This document shows positions 22,513 to 34,540 of a DNA stretch of 64,000 nucleotides, in pieces. The notes below the pieces were generated by a model. The model saw only the letters and a list, made by a program, of their open reading frames with translations, did not search any database and was not told the origin of the DNA. Source of the DNA: Dioscorea cayenensis subsp. rotundata. Taxonomy: Eukaryota > Streptophyta > Magnoliopsida > Dioscoreales > Dioscoreaceae. Position numbers and translations under genes: made by a program. The stretch lies in NCBI RefSeq assembly GCF_009730915.1, contig NC_052482.1:19808345-19872344 (forward strand), read 5' to 3'. Positions within the stretch are counted from its first letter, which is position 1. Every line of letters starts with the position of its first letter.

Positions 22513-24304
22513 ATTGTTAGGTTGACAATGCAGTGTAGACTGACTAATAGTTCGGACTGACTCATATGACTGATTTATTTTTCACAATATAATTCAGTCT
22601 TACTCAAAGTAACTTGGTTTTGGGCAACTTATATAGTTTTGGTTTTATCGAATCAATTAAATTCTCTTGTTTCATTCTCTTATTTCTATTTATTTTATTT
22701 TAACCGCTTTAACTAACACGCTATATACCATTTACTAATATATCGTTTCTCAATCATTTAAAATTAAAAAATATTTTGAGGTTTGAATTTTATAACTAAT
22801 TTAATATAGATAAATTTATTATAATTTATCTTAAATGAAACTAAAATATTCAAAATTAAATTAAGAGATGAAAAACAAAGAAAGAGGAGATGAAAGAAAA
22901 GAACACATACTAAAGGTTTCCTATTCAACTATACCATCTTTATATATTTATATATATTTCTTTTAAAACCCCTAAAACTATCAATTAGCGCATACAATCC
23001 TCACTTCCAAGTCATGAGATTCTCTTGGCCGTTAGTGTGTTCAAATTATTCAATTTCCTAAGTTATATAAATAAAGAAAGTAATATTTATAATTAAAAAT
23101 ACATGATTTTTAATTATTAAGGTGACAATGCGATTGTGAGCGACTCATATGCTGATTTATTTTTCACAATATAATTCAGTCTTACTCAAAGTAACTTGGT
23201 TTTAGGCAACTTATATAGTTTTGGCTTTATCGAATCAATTAAATTCTCTTGTTTCATTCTCTTATTTCTATTTATTTTATTTTAACCGCTTTAACTAACA
23301 CGCTATATACCATTTACTAATATACCGTTTCTCAATCATTTAAAATTAAAAAATATTTTGAGGTTTGAATTTTATAACTAATTTAATATAGATAAATTTA
23401 TTATAATTTATCTTAAATGAAACTAAAATATTCAAAATTAAATTAAGAGATGAAAAACAAAGAAAGAGGAGATGAAAAAAAAGAACACATACTAAAGCTT
23501 TCCTATTCAACTATACCATCTTTATATATTTATATATATTTCTTTTAAAACCCCTAAAACTATCAATTAGCGCATACAATCCTCACTTCCAAGTCATGAG
23601 ATTCTCTTGGCCGTTAGTGTGTTCAAATTATTCAATTTCCTAAGTTACATAAATGAAGAAAATAATATTTATAGTTCCAAAAAAAAATACATGATTTTAA
23701 TTATTAGGCTGACAATGCAGTGTAGACTGACTAATAGTTCAAACTGACTCATATGACTGATTTATTTTTCACAATATAATTCAGTCTTACTCAAAGTAAC
23801 TTGGTTTTGGGCAACTTATATAGTTTTAGTTTTATCGAATCAATTAAATTCTCTTGTTTCATTCTCTTATTTCTATTTATTTTATTTTAACCGCTTTAAC
23901 TAACACGCTATATACCATTTACTAATATACCGTTTCTCAATCATTTAAAATTAAAAAATATTTTGAGGTTTGAATTTTATAACTAATTTAATATAGATAA
24001 ATTTATTATAATTTATCTTAAATGAAACTAAAATATTCAAAATTAAATTAAGAGATGAAAAACAAAGAAAGAGGAGATGAAAGAAAAGAACACATACTAA
24101 AGCTTTCCTATTGAACTATACCATCTTTATATATTTATATATATTTCTTTTAAAAACCCTAAAACTATCAATTAGTGCATACAATCCTCACTTCCAAGTC
24201 ATGAGATTCTCTTGGCCGTTAGTGTGTTCAAATTATTCAATTTCCTAAATTATATAAATGAAGAAAGTAATATTTATAGTCCCAAAAAAAAATACAGGAT
24301 TTTA
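22513..24304. repeat. Three tandem copies of a ~600-bp AT-rich repeat
   Basis: The landmark 'gatttatttttcacaatata' occurs at 22572, 23154 and 23759, giving spacings of 582 and 605 bp. Almost everything between matches from copy to copy, including 'taaccgctttaactaacacg' and 'gattctcttggccgttagtg'. Copy 2 lacks about 20 bp near its start ('tagactgactaatagttc'). The high similarity points to recent tandem duplication. No coding frame or known element was recognised in the unit. Confidence 0.85.
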
Positions 24305-24396
24305 AGAGAAAAATAGTTTAATTTGGTTGTTTTTTATGTTAAAATTTAGATAATTTAATGTTATCTTTAATCATTGTACAACATCCTTAAACAATA

Positions 24397-24714
24397 CTCT
24401 CTCCGGTCCTTTTTAATTGTCATATTTAACTAATTCACATCAATTAAGAAAAATTGATTAAAATTAGTTGATTATCTATATTTTATAAAAACATTTATTA
24501 CTCTCCAAAATTACCCCTATTTAAAACTTCACTAGCAGAGAATATAATTGAATGGTTAATTAATTTTGATTTATTGAAAACTATACAAATACATTAAATT
24601 AAAGGATAAATTTAAAAAAAAAAATATTTAATATTGCACAAAGTCTCTAATGTGACAAGTAAAAAAAAGAGAAGAGCTCCAAAACATAACAACTAAAAAA
24701 ACAAGAAAAAAAAG
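24397..24714. mobile_element. Stowaway/mariner-like MITE (degenerate)
   Basis: It starts TA|CTCTCTCCGGTCC, close to the Stowaway consensus start. It ends in a degenerate inverted copy before 'gta' near 24714. The size (~320 bp), AT-rich interior and TA flanks fit a Stowaway-type MITE. The right end is poorly conserved. Confidence 0.45.
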
Positions 24715-24719
24715 TATGT

Positions 24720-25385
24720 ATTTAAGAATGAAAAGAGTATCACTCTCTCATTTTCTCTCACTAGCACTCACTCTAACTATGCACTTACTCTCACTAGCTT
24801 GCTTGGCTTGGTATGCTAGTGTAAGCCTTCAACCCTTATTTATACCCATCATGAGGCATCATGAGGCGGTTAATGAAAACTCTAGACATTAAGTCGGTTG
24901 ATGAACACATCCTTCAAGAAGCTTCAAGAAAGGTGGTGCTTTCTAAAAGCCAGAGTCGGTGGCTTCAATGCTCGTATGATTTGTTCTTTTCAATTTGAAT
25001 ATTATTTCTTTCCCTTTTAATTAAGCCATCATGGGAAAATATATAGCAGCACTTTCACCATTTAAACTTTCAATTTTCTATACATATACAAAATGCAAAT
25101 ATATAATCTTGAGCATCGAAAATGTATTGATGAGAGCTATGGTATATTTACCAAGAAAAATGCGTTGTATTTTGCATGAATTTGAAAACATGCTTTTTTT
25201 TAATGAATTTGAAAACATGTTAAATATATAAAAAATAAAAGACATTGCAAAAATCACAATACTCTTGGTTTTAATACTTACATAAATCATTGATCTAACA
25301 ATGAATGCAAACACAAAATAAAAAATAAAAATAACAATGAATGAATGAAACTAAAGACTAAAAAAAAAGAATCATTGATTAATTA
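24720..25385. other. AT-rich flank downstream of the calmodulin-like locus
   Basis: There is a CT-rich 'ctctcactagcactcactct' stretch at about 24750-24800 and then AT-rich sequence. No gene was recognised. Confidence 0.4.
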
Positions 25386-25806
25386 TTAAAGCATCATAAC
25401 CCTAAACTCCTCAAAACTAAGAACTCCATCTCCATCAAGATCAAACCTACTAATCATAGCACAACACTCCTCCAAATCTCTAGAAGTACCAAGCTTACTA
25501 AGCATTCTCTTCAAACTCTTCACTGTAATGCACCCTTGTCCCTCCATCTCAAACAAAGAGAAAGCCTCTCTCAACTCTTTCTCATCATCAATATCTTGAT
25601 GATCACCATTAACACTCACCAACTCAATAAACTCTTCTAAACCTAAAAGGTACACCACCCACAGCATCACTAACATCCTCAATGCTCAGTTCTTCTCAAT
25701 ACTTCTCATTTTTATTCTTCAGCTCCTCTGCAGAGATTTTTCCATCTCCATCCTCATCAAAACAGTTGAATACCTTCTTCATCTCAGCCTTTGAGAATGA
25801 AGCCAT
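25386..25806 (-). pseudogene. Calmodulin-like (CML) EF-hand gene with a damaged second EF-hand
   Basis: Intronless minus-strand gene for a CML-type calcium sensor. From the ATG (25806) it reads MASFSKAEMKKVFNCFDEDG with an intact first EF-hand loop (DEDGDGKISAEE). The frame then hits a stop, re-enters as EELSIEDVSDAV, and finally continues one frame over from LGLEEFIELV to the stop at 25386. The second loop is largely deleted. The third is degenerate ([12 protein letters not shown]), which many CMLs tolerate. The fourth is intact ([12 protein letters not shown]). The span of 421 bp is not a multiple of three. The damage lies in one short stretch (about 25630-25700), so the gene is either a young pseudogene or affected by an assembly error. 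A TA-rich stretch precedes the ATG. Confidence 0.75.
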
Positions 25807-25999
25807 TGGAAAACAAATATATATATATATATATATATTTCCAATACTTGTGCTTTTGATATGCATGTCTATATGAATGTATATATATATATATAGAGGG
25901 AAGGAATAAAAAGGAGGTGGTGAATGGGAGGGATGTGCATGGAAAGCAGGAAGAAACTCATGCAAAGATGAACGTGTTTTCAAAGCAGTTGGGAACATG

Positions 26000-27060
26000 T
26001 GGGAATGAAATAATTAAGGTTGATCATGAGAACAATTCAATTGGTGCAAGCATTAAGAAAAGTGTTGCATATTACTTTACAAATAAGTTTTTTCAAGGTT
26101 TTGAATAATGTTTCTAGTCAATTTGTGGATAAATGGGGTTGTTTCTTTAAATGTTATTTGGAAGATAATATCACTTTTATTGTCTGTTTACTAAGAAATA
26201 ATTGATGTTTTATTATGCTGACGTTTTGATGAAACATCAAGTATCCTTCATGAATAGTTAATACCCTTTTCACATTCAATGTTACATAAAATATTCCGTG
26301 AGAAAGAAAAATGAATGCATATCCTCATGACTCGTTTTAATACAGTTTTTTAAATTTTTAGAACCAGGTTTTTAAAAAATAAAAAAAGTAGAGACCCACC
26401 AGTCAACCGCGGAATATCATATTAAGAGGTTATTTTAGATGAATTTACCCTGATTTATTATGACTTGCATATGAAAAGAAACAAATCTACATAATTTTTT
26501 CAAGTTGAAGCTAAAATTAAGTCATATACGAAAACAAAACCTAACTCTTGAAGCAAGCAAACTCAATCTTGAAGCAAACAAACTCATTATATACCCATGC
26601 AATACTACTAATAATAGCCTGGTTTGAATTGGCTTTTTTAAAAAAATGTTTATCTTTAGTTTTAGTTTAATAAAAGGAAAAAAAATGTTTTTTCAGAATA
26701 AATAAAACATTTTTTATTTATTTGTGTTTGGATTAACTTTTTATAAAAACAGAAAATAATCAGTTTTTTTTTTACAGCTTCAAACAAATTTTTTTAAACC
26801 AGAAATACTTAATTTATAAAAAACCACTTCTTGGTTTTATAAAAACTAACACCAACAAAACCAATATTAACCTTTCTGATATCAAAATTCAACTAAATTG
26901 AGACTCCTATAACTTACCAATGGAAGAAAAACAGCAGGTTATGTCATACTGGTCAAAGGGCATTGCTCATTCTCAATACACAACTTTTCGCATAACAAAA
27001 AAAATATAAAAATATTAACTGTGTCATTTCGCAACAAATTAAGCAAAAGACAAGCAAATT
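26000..27060. other. AT-rich intergenic DNA, possible MITE at 26610-26880
   Basis: No gene seen. From 'agcctggtttgaattggctt' (26614) to 'ttataaaaactaacacc' (about 26850) the sequence has the 'GCCTGTTTGGATTGGCTTTTT' look of plant MITEs with poly-A/T interiors. Matching ends and a target duplication could not be defined. Confidence 0.3.
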
Positions 27061-27090
27061 GATCAAGCATTCACAGATCACAAAATTTCA

Positions 27091-30000
27091 TCATGCTTCA
27101 TCCATTGGAACTGCCTCAACTTGATCCTCTTGTGCATCAGCTTTCTTACCTGTGTAACAAAACATTATTGAAGACAATTAAGTGAGCAAAGTAGAGCATG
27201 CCATGGAAAGGATCATCTTGAAGGTATTGAGAAAAAATAACCCACCCTTTTTCTTCTTTCCTCCCCCTTTCTTCTTTGTCTTGGTTCCCAAAGCTAACCA
27301 TGCCTTTATTTCAGCATCATCATCGACGGTCTTAGTAGACTGCAACTGTTGTAAAGAATGAGAAGTAATCCTGTCTGATCCATTTGGCATCAACAAAACA
27401 GTGAACTTAATGTGGGCAACGAGGTCCCCTGCAACGCAATATCACCACATTACGATAACTAATAGAAAGCGGGTCCAACAATGGTGTACTTATTTGTATG
27501 CTATAAGCTGCGCCACTTAATCGAAACATATGGGATGATGTAGTGGTACTGATACCTGGCTTTTCATGTAAAACTGGATATGGCTGTAATAGATCATGAT
27601 TCACACACTCCACTAGCCCGAGACGGGCTCGCTTCTCTTCCAATGCCCTGTTGAAAAGAACAAAAATACAATACATTTACAGATATACCAACTGTGGACA
27701 TTAACACTCAAAACAGACAGAAAACATACCTTGCGGTAAATGGCATGATTGGAAATTTCTGGCTTATTTCACTAAAGATAAATCTTGAGGACTTCATTTT
27801 CAGGTGATAATTTTTATCCACTGCTCTTTTATATATAGTAGTTTGGCGCTCATCCAAAAGCCTTGGCTGCAAGTTGAAATCCCGTGTCATATAGAAGGAC
27901 TTGACAAATAGGGGCTACCAAAACAAATCTCATGTGATAATGGCATGACTACCTTTCCTTCACCAGTGCTGGTGACTATATCAATTGCATAAACTTCATT
28001 TTCCTCGAATTCTGCTTCATCAACTCTAGTCTCTGGACTGGCTACACTAAGTACGACTTTATTACCATCAATAACAAACTGCTTGAGTTGGTGGCTGAGC
28101 ACCCCCTCAACAATTTTACAGTCATAAGCAGCAGCAACCTTCTGAATAGCTTCAGTGACATCCTTGTTCTGCCAAATAATAATAGTATAATGAGCACCGC
28201 AGTATGTACATAATGTAAAATAAAAAGTTAAAATAAATGACGAAAGGCAATATTCGCTGGAAATGTAGGCTAGATGGATAATAATAATTGAATGGATGAC
28301 CAGCTCCACTCAAATTGAACATTAACCACTTATATGTCGGCAACAGGGAAAAGAGGAAACCATTAAATATATGATCACCTCGGCAAAGTTGCCAGTATCA
28401 AGCTAATATTTTAGGCTATAACTAAGCATGCTTCAACTTTTAAATTTTATCATCCAAAAAAATCTACTAATTTCTAGAGATGTTGGCTAGAAGGATCGTA
28501 CAACTTGACTGGGTCATCAGTTCTACTAAAATTAGCAGCTAGTCAAGTATAATATAGGCAACAGGGAAAAGAGGAAACCAGCAAAAACATAATCACCTCG
28601 GCAAAGTTGCCAAAAGATCAAACTAATGTTTTATGTTATAACCAAACATGCTTCCATATCTTAAATTTTTAGACATCATCCAGACAAAATTGTGGTTGGA
28701 AGTCAAATTTCAAGAAATTTCGACTAGAGAAGAATGGCAGCAATTGACAGGATGATCAACCCCACTCAAATTGTAAACTAGCCAAATATAATGTAGGCAA
28801 CAGGGAAAAGAGGAAACCAGCAAATTCATAGTCACCTCGGCAAAGTTGCCAGCTATCAAACCACTATATCAAGTTATAACCAAGATGCTCCGAAACAGAC
28901 TAACTATGACAAGCTTCAAATGGATGTAATCTACAGCTTAAATCTATAACTTCATCATCTAATTTCAGGAAATTTTAAAATAGAAGGATGGTAGAATTGA
29001 TTGCACAAATTGGAAACTAGCTAGACATAATGCAGACAACAGCACAAAGAGGAAACCGCCAAATACGTAGTCACCTCGGCAAAGTAAGGAACTATCAAAA
29101 CCACACTTTAGAAATTTCTTACAATTGTCAAAGCCAGACATAGTCACCTCTGCAGACAATTCAAGACATTGTCTCAGATATTTGCATAAAAGTAAACAAA
29201 AACCCTCATTGATTTCATAACAATCACAATTCAAGACTGACTTAGAGCTAACAATAAAAAACAAATTATGCAGCAAAGAAGATGTTATTTTGTCAGAGTA
29301 ACTATGACATGAGCTTCATATGGATTTTATCCATAGCTTCCAATCATAGATATCATCATATAAAAGAGGAATCAACGACAAGCACACATCCAGAGTAACG
29401 ACTAAAAATGAGATCACAAACCTTGTCAGGTAGCAGGAAAACGTTTTTAAGGGGGAAAAAAGATTCTTTGGTTCAACAAGAATACTTGATTCAGACACAA
29501 CATAATCAAGAATGGTGACAATCACAAGTATTAAGACAACAGTAATTGAAAAATATACCATGTGGAGCAAAGGAATGTTATAGAAGCCATGTCCTGTATG
29601 CTTCAACAATCCCACCACCAGTCTCACCAAAAATTACAACACAAATGCATCACGTCTTAACAAGACAGAAGGCATATAGAATTCAGCACTAAAGTAGTAG
29701 CACCTTATAATTTACAACAACCCTATCAGAGTAACTATGACAAAAGCATCACATGGATTTTAAATCCATAGCTTTCAAAAGGCATTCATCATTTAGGGTC
29801 ATTCCCCCTCAAAATATCAAGACCGAACAGATCTACTATAGCATCCACCAACAAGTAAAGTCAGATGTGCTACCATACCCAGTGCAATTGCTTAAAGAAT
29901 GAGAAGACACTTACATGCTTTCCAGGCCTGACAAGCCTCAATGCGACTTCCGCTGCAGTGTTTGCAGCTGCAATCACATCCGCAGCCCTCCCAGTAACCG

Positions 30001-30665
30001 GCCCTTCATGGATGGCATGAGTGTGAGCCACCACAGCGATGAACCCATCAATATGACACCCCATGTCACTGCAATAAAAGAAACATCATAAATTCATTTT
30101 GCCAAAAGAAAGTCGCTAGTAAATTAACACATAAACGTAGAATTAACAAAAACAAAACCCCACATCTTCACAATATCATTCTCCACCAAGACCGTCTCAT
30201 CAGTAGCAAGCGGCGAGAAGTGGCAGACGACATTGTTAACAGAGATGCATGTCGGGAAGGCAACGCCCCTCTCAATCTTCTTCTTCACATTCTTGTACAC
30301 ACTTCCAGCTTGGCTATCAAAAGGTCATCCCCGGATTAACTCAAACAGTACAAATTCAAACAAAAAAGAAGGAAAAACCAAAATGAAAACTTTGGCTCAC
30401 TCTCGGATGAAGACATCGCCTTTCTCGCAGAGGTCGACGACCTTGACTCCAGTCTTGCACTGTGACACTACAAACTGAAGAGCCTCTGCAATTTAAGAAA
30501 AGCTAGCAACTTTACATATTGAAACAAACATGATTCACTGAATAATCCAAAAAAACCCAAAAAATTACTGTTAACGATATCTGCAGCGCTCTTGTATTTG
30601 GTGACGACATCAGGGGAAGAAAGATCAAGCTCCTTCTCCTCCTTATTGGCTTCATCATCCGACAT
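27091..30665 (-). CDS. EBP1: ERBB3-binding protein 1 homologue (EBP1/PA2G4), nine exons
   Basis: Complete gene. Exons: 30665-30569, 30485-30401, 30313-30164, 30068-29915, 28168-27953, 27866-27730, 27647-27556, 27428-27246, 27149-27091. They join to 1173 bp (390 residues), all with GT-AG sites in frame. The protein starts [20 protein letters not shown] and has the peptidase M24 (methionine aminopeptidase-like) fold without activity: [53 protein letters not shown]. It ends with the Lys-rich tail [16 protein letters not shown] and an acidic end (VPMDEA). EBP1 is a nuclear/nucleolar and cytosolic protein that binds ribosomes and RNA and promotes cell growth and organ size in plants. Length and domains are normal for the family. 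Intron 4 is large (1.7 kb) and holds a four-copy repeat. Confidence 0.97.
28270..29110. repeat. Four-copy ~220-240-bp repeat in EBP1 intron 4
   Basis: The phrase 'ggcaacagggaaaagaggaa' recurs at 28339, 28557 and 28796, with a diverged copy at 29033. Each is followed 25-35 bp later by 'tcacctcggcaaagttgcc' (partly lost in copy 4). Spacings are 218, 239 and about 237 bp. The core 'ggcaaagttgcc' can pair with itself (GGCAA/TTGCC). Flanking parts of the unit are less conserved. Confidence 0.8.
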
Positions 30666-30825
30666 CTCTCAAACCTACAAGAAAATCAAGAAAAAATAAT
30701 TACATCTATATGAAAGTGAAAGGGAAACAGAAAAGCAGCCACAGATGAGATTGATGCCTTGAAAAGGGAATGCAACAAGAATCGAGGGCGAGAGATTGGA
30801 AGAGATTTGAAGAAGGATGCAAGTC

Positions 30826-30833
30826 TAGGGTTT
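30826..30833 (-). promoter_or_regulatory. Telo-box (AAACCCTA) upstream of EBP1
   Basis: On the minus strand AAACCCTA lies about 160 bp upstream of the EBP1 start. This motif is frequent in promoters of plant ribosomal-protein and translation genes, matching EBP1's role. The match is exact; its function is inferred. Confidence 0.45.
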
Positions 30834-30902
30834 TGGTCTTAGAACGCAGAGAAGTGGGAGGCAATGGAGGCTGGCGAAAGTGGTTTTAGGGCATCTTGTT
30901 CG

Positions 30903-30935
30903 CTTATATAGATAGAGAACAAGTGAACTCACGTG
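30903..30935 (-). promoter_or_regulatory. EBP1 promoter elements: TATA-like run and G-box
   Basis: Reading toward EBP1 there is CACGTG (30930-30935), a G-box, then a 'tatataagc' TATA-like sequence at about 30902-30910, roughly 240 bp from the ATG. The transcription start is not known. Confidence 0.35.
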
Positions 30936-31233
30936 CTTATCACATGAGAGATATGATGGTTATTTTGTAATTTTCATTTTATTTAAAGGGAATGATGTTA
31001 TTAGGGGAACTTTTATATATTTGATTTCAAAATGGCTGATATTATTGGGAAAATTTTTATATTTGATTCAACTTTGGCTTTTGTTTATGTTAATCAAAAT
31101 TAATTATTTAAACCCAAAATTGTTTAGTTAATGATGTTTGTTAATAATGTTTTCAAATTAATTTTTAAAAATATTTATTTATTTATTTAAAGTAAGATTA
31201 TATTATGTGTATTTAAGAAAACAACATTTTTTC

Positions 31234-32201
31234 TAGAGATGGCAATATATACCCTACCAACAGGTATACCCGTATCTCTATCTGGTCAAAAAAAGGTACA
31301 GATACATATACATATATATATATATATAATTTTTTATTAAGCAAAATATTTACGGATTTACCCACAATTTACCAAGATCCATTTTCAAAATTTAGATTTT
31401 AAATTTTATCGAATGTTTATATTAATATTTGATAGAGCATAATATAATCAAAATTGAATTTTTGATGTATATTAAGAATTATAATTAAATTAAAAAAATA
31501 AATATTATAAAACAAATATCAAAAAATAATGCCATAAAAATATATTCTATAAATTATAACAACATCCTGAAAAATAAGATGCTAATAAAAAATTAATTAG
31601 AGATATAAATTAATCAATTAATTTACAAAATATAAGAATTACTTAATTTACAATTACACTTTTATTCAAAATCTCACCAAACATTTATGAAATTTGAAAC
31701 TACATAAAATATAAATAACAGATATATGAAAAAATTTAAAACAAAAATAACTAAGATGGCATAACTTAAATAAAAAAAGTAGAGTTATCGCTGAGTTTTA
31801 AATAGATGACAATGAAAATCAATTAACTTGTTTTTTATAAAAATTAATTTGTTACACATAATTTTAATGTGAGTATATAATTTAAGATGAATAATTATAT
31901 ATTAAAATAAATTTTTTAAAACATTAATATTGACTATTAACATTATAAAAAAATGAACTAATAAATATTTGATTTTAGTTATTTTTAAAATATTTTTGAT
32001 TAAATATGTGTTTTTCTTTTTGGCCAGTGAATTTTATTATTATTATTTTTATTATTTTATATTTAAATTTAATTCGGTAATTTGAACAATGAGTAAGCAC
32101 GTATCATACGGAAAAGGGTAAAAATGTAATTTTTTCCCCTTAGAGGGTACAAATAAGGATTTTGACCTACCCTATTCATACCCTACCTATTATCATCTCT
32201 T
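31234..32201. mobile_element. Non-autonomous hAT element, ~970 bp
   Basis: The left end is TAGAGATGGCAATA and the right end, read inward, is AAGAGATGATAATAGG. Near-terminal inverted 'taccctacc'/'ggtaggg' motifs follow. The flanking 8-mers are ATTTTTTC and ATTCTTTC (7 of 8 identical), an hAT-type target duplication. The interior is AT-rich with no transposase frame. Confidence 0.65.
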
Positions 32202-32705
32202 ATTCTTTCCATCTAATTTTGAAATTAGCTTGCTTTTTAAGATATTATATTAATTATTAAAAAAAACCAATGACTTTATTTTTATAATTTTTATTATTAT
32301 TAAAATTTTAAAAGTAGGTAACTTCACATAATTAGAGCAGCATCAGCATGCAATATATTATATGAACATTCATTTAAAAAAAACTAAAAAAAAAAAATGC
32401 AGGCAAATGTTATTTATCCATTTTTAAAAGGCCATTTAAAGAAAAAAAAAATTTCATAACTATGCTCTTCATGCCTTTTTGTTTACAATTAAATTATATT
32501 CTCCATATTTATATATTTTCTATGTATATTACCTTTTTGTTCCCAGCGGATATTTGGTTATTTTATTCCTTTATTATATTATACAAATTTTAATTATTTT
32601 ATCCATTTATTAAGCTCCATGTCTTAATTTTTTTAAGATTTATAATTTATACAAATTCAAGTCATTTATTAAAAAAAACTATAATTCCACTCATGTTTAC
32701 AATTA

Positions 32706-33589
32706 GGTTGTGTTTGATTGCCCTTTTTTTCCCTGGAAAAATTTTTTACGGGTCATTTTCATCAATTTAAGCTGTTTGTTTGCCAAAATTTTCCACAAAC
32801 CCTGTCACGTGACCTTATTTTCTCTCAAATTAGTGAAAAATTTTTCCTGTCTCCACCATGGGAAAAGTTTTCCAAGAAAACATAAGGGCCTATGTGAAAA
32901 AATAACGTAAGGGGCTATGTGAAAAATAACGTGTGATTGAAATATTTAAAATAACTTTTTTTTAAAAAAAATTAAAAGAAAAGTTCTTTCTTTTCTTTCA
33001 ATTTTTTTTTAAAAATAGATAAATTATATAATTTGATAATATTTTAAATAAATTTATTCAAATTAGTGAACAGATCCCGCGATGTTTTGATGGTAAGATT
33101 CAATTCTACTTAAAATAATTTTTTTAAAAAAATTTAAAAGAAAAGTTTTTTATTTTCTTTTACTTTTTTTTAAAAAAAAGATAAATTATATAACTTGATA
33201 ATATTTTAAATAAATTTATCTAGATTAGTGAACAAATCCCGCGGCATGTTGATGGTAAGATTCAATTCCACGTAACGCTGTTTATAATTTTAATAATTTT
33301 TCAAAAAATTTCCATGGAAGCCCGTGACTTTTTCCAGGAAAATTGATCGCAATCAAACAACAAAATGAAGTTTTTGCAGTGAAAAATGTTTCGTTTTCCG
33401 TGAAAAAAATAAGATCAATCAAACAACAAAAATCTGAATTTTCTATGAATTTTTGATTTTTTAGCTAGAAAATAATGCCAATCAAACGACTATTTTTTTA
33501 TTTTCCATGTAAAATTTTTTCATGGAAAAATATTCCATGGAAAAATTTTCTTTTCCAGCCATTTTCCATGTTGGCAATCAAACACAACC
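32706..33589. mobile_element. Tourist-like (PIF/Harbinger) MITE with internal duplication
   Basis: The terminal inverted repeats GGTTGTGTTTGATTGCC and GGCAATCAAACACAACC are perfect over 17 bp, and TTA flanks both sides (32703-32705, 33590-33592). Inside, a ~175-bp segment is duplicated in tandem (about 32940-33115 and 33115-33290; landmark 'ttgatggtaagattcaattc'). No transposase is encoded. Confidence 0.85.
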
Positions 33590-33664
33590 TTAGAGATAAA
33601 CCATGCCAATAATTATTATGTTTATTTATAATAGCTAGCTATATATTTTGATATTTTGACATTA

Positions 33665-34540
33665 CTCTTTTTTTTAATAAAGTGAATAAACCACGAATTT
33701 ATTAAAAGAACATGAAGAACGAATAATGAACAAACAACACAAGCAGGAAACCAAAAAAAAGGGAAAAAACCAAAACCACAAAACAACAGAGACAACACAT
33801 GTTAATATGAGTGCATCATCAGCGGTATAACAATCCTATAACCACAATAGAAGAAAAAAGGTATAATCACCAAAATAGTCCATGTACTTTTCTCTCTCTT
33901 CCCTTTTGGTCTCTCTACTCAAAAATGCTCCCGACTAGTCCCTCTACTTTTGAAAATGTGCCCACTTAGTTAAAAATTAACCAGTCCCTCTACTTTTAAA
34001 AATGTGCCCACTTAGAGGGACTTAACAGGCACATTTCTAAAAGTAGAGGCACTGGTTGGGAGCATTTTTAACTAAGTGGGCACATTTTCAAAAGTAGAGG
34101 GACTAGTCGGAAGCATTTTTGAGTAGATGGACTAAAAGGAAAGAGAGAGAAAAGTACAAACACCAACTAGGGTATTATACCAAGAAAAAAAAACACTGGC
34201 GAAGACCACCGGGCGGTGACTGAGAAAACGAAATCTACCAAGAGTCGACAAATTAAGGTTGTTTCAGTTGAGCAAAAGAGGATCACTCTTGTGGCTGAGC
34301 GGGAGTCAAGCTACTGGCAAGATTAGTTGATCTGGCGCTCAGGAATTCAAAAGAGTGCTTGATGGACTAAATAAAATCACTGGATATTTGCTTAATCGAG
34401 TCTCTAGTTATAGAAAACCAGGCAAAAAAGTGAAAAACATATAAGAGATTTTAAATAAAATCGAGACTGTTGAGAGGTAGATATGATTGAAAATACAATT
34501 TGTTTCTTACCAGCCAAATATTCCAGAAAATTAGTCACTG
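33665..34540 (-). mobile_element. LINE 3' fragment (ORF2 end plus 3' UTR), interrupted by a MITE
   Basis: Read on the minus strand, the segment near 34540 encodes a peptide like the plant LINE ORF2 C-terminus. The 3' UTR runs to 'aataaattcgtggtttattc' and an A-tail (T-run at 33668-33676). The same tail motif closes the LINE copies at 36690, 48490, 51605 and 62440. A Mutator-type MITE (33860-34182) sits inside it. Confidence 0.5.
33860..34182. mobile_element. Palindromic Mutator-type MITE with perfect 9-bp target duplication
   Basis: The arms starting GGTATAATCACC and ending GGGTATTATACC are inverted copies over more than 110 bp ('ccctctacttttgaaaatgt' and its complement). Both sides are flanked by AAGAAAAAA (33851-33859 and 34183-34191), a perfect 9-bp duplication as made by Mutator-like transposases. 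It is non-coding. Confidence 0.85.

Noticed and set aside
22513-24304. CRISPR-like or LTR pair
   Set aside because: The units are ~600 bp, directly adjacent and lack TG..CA ends, primer site or spacers.
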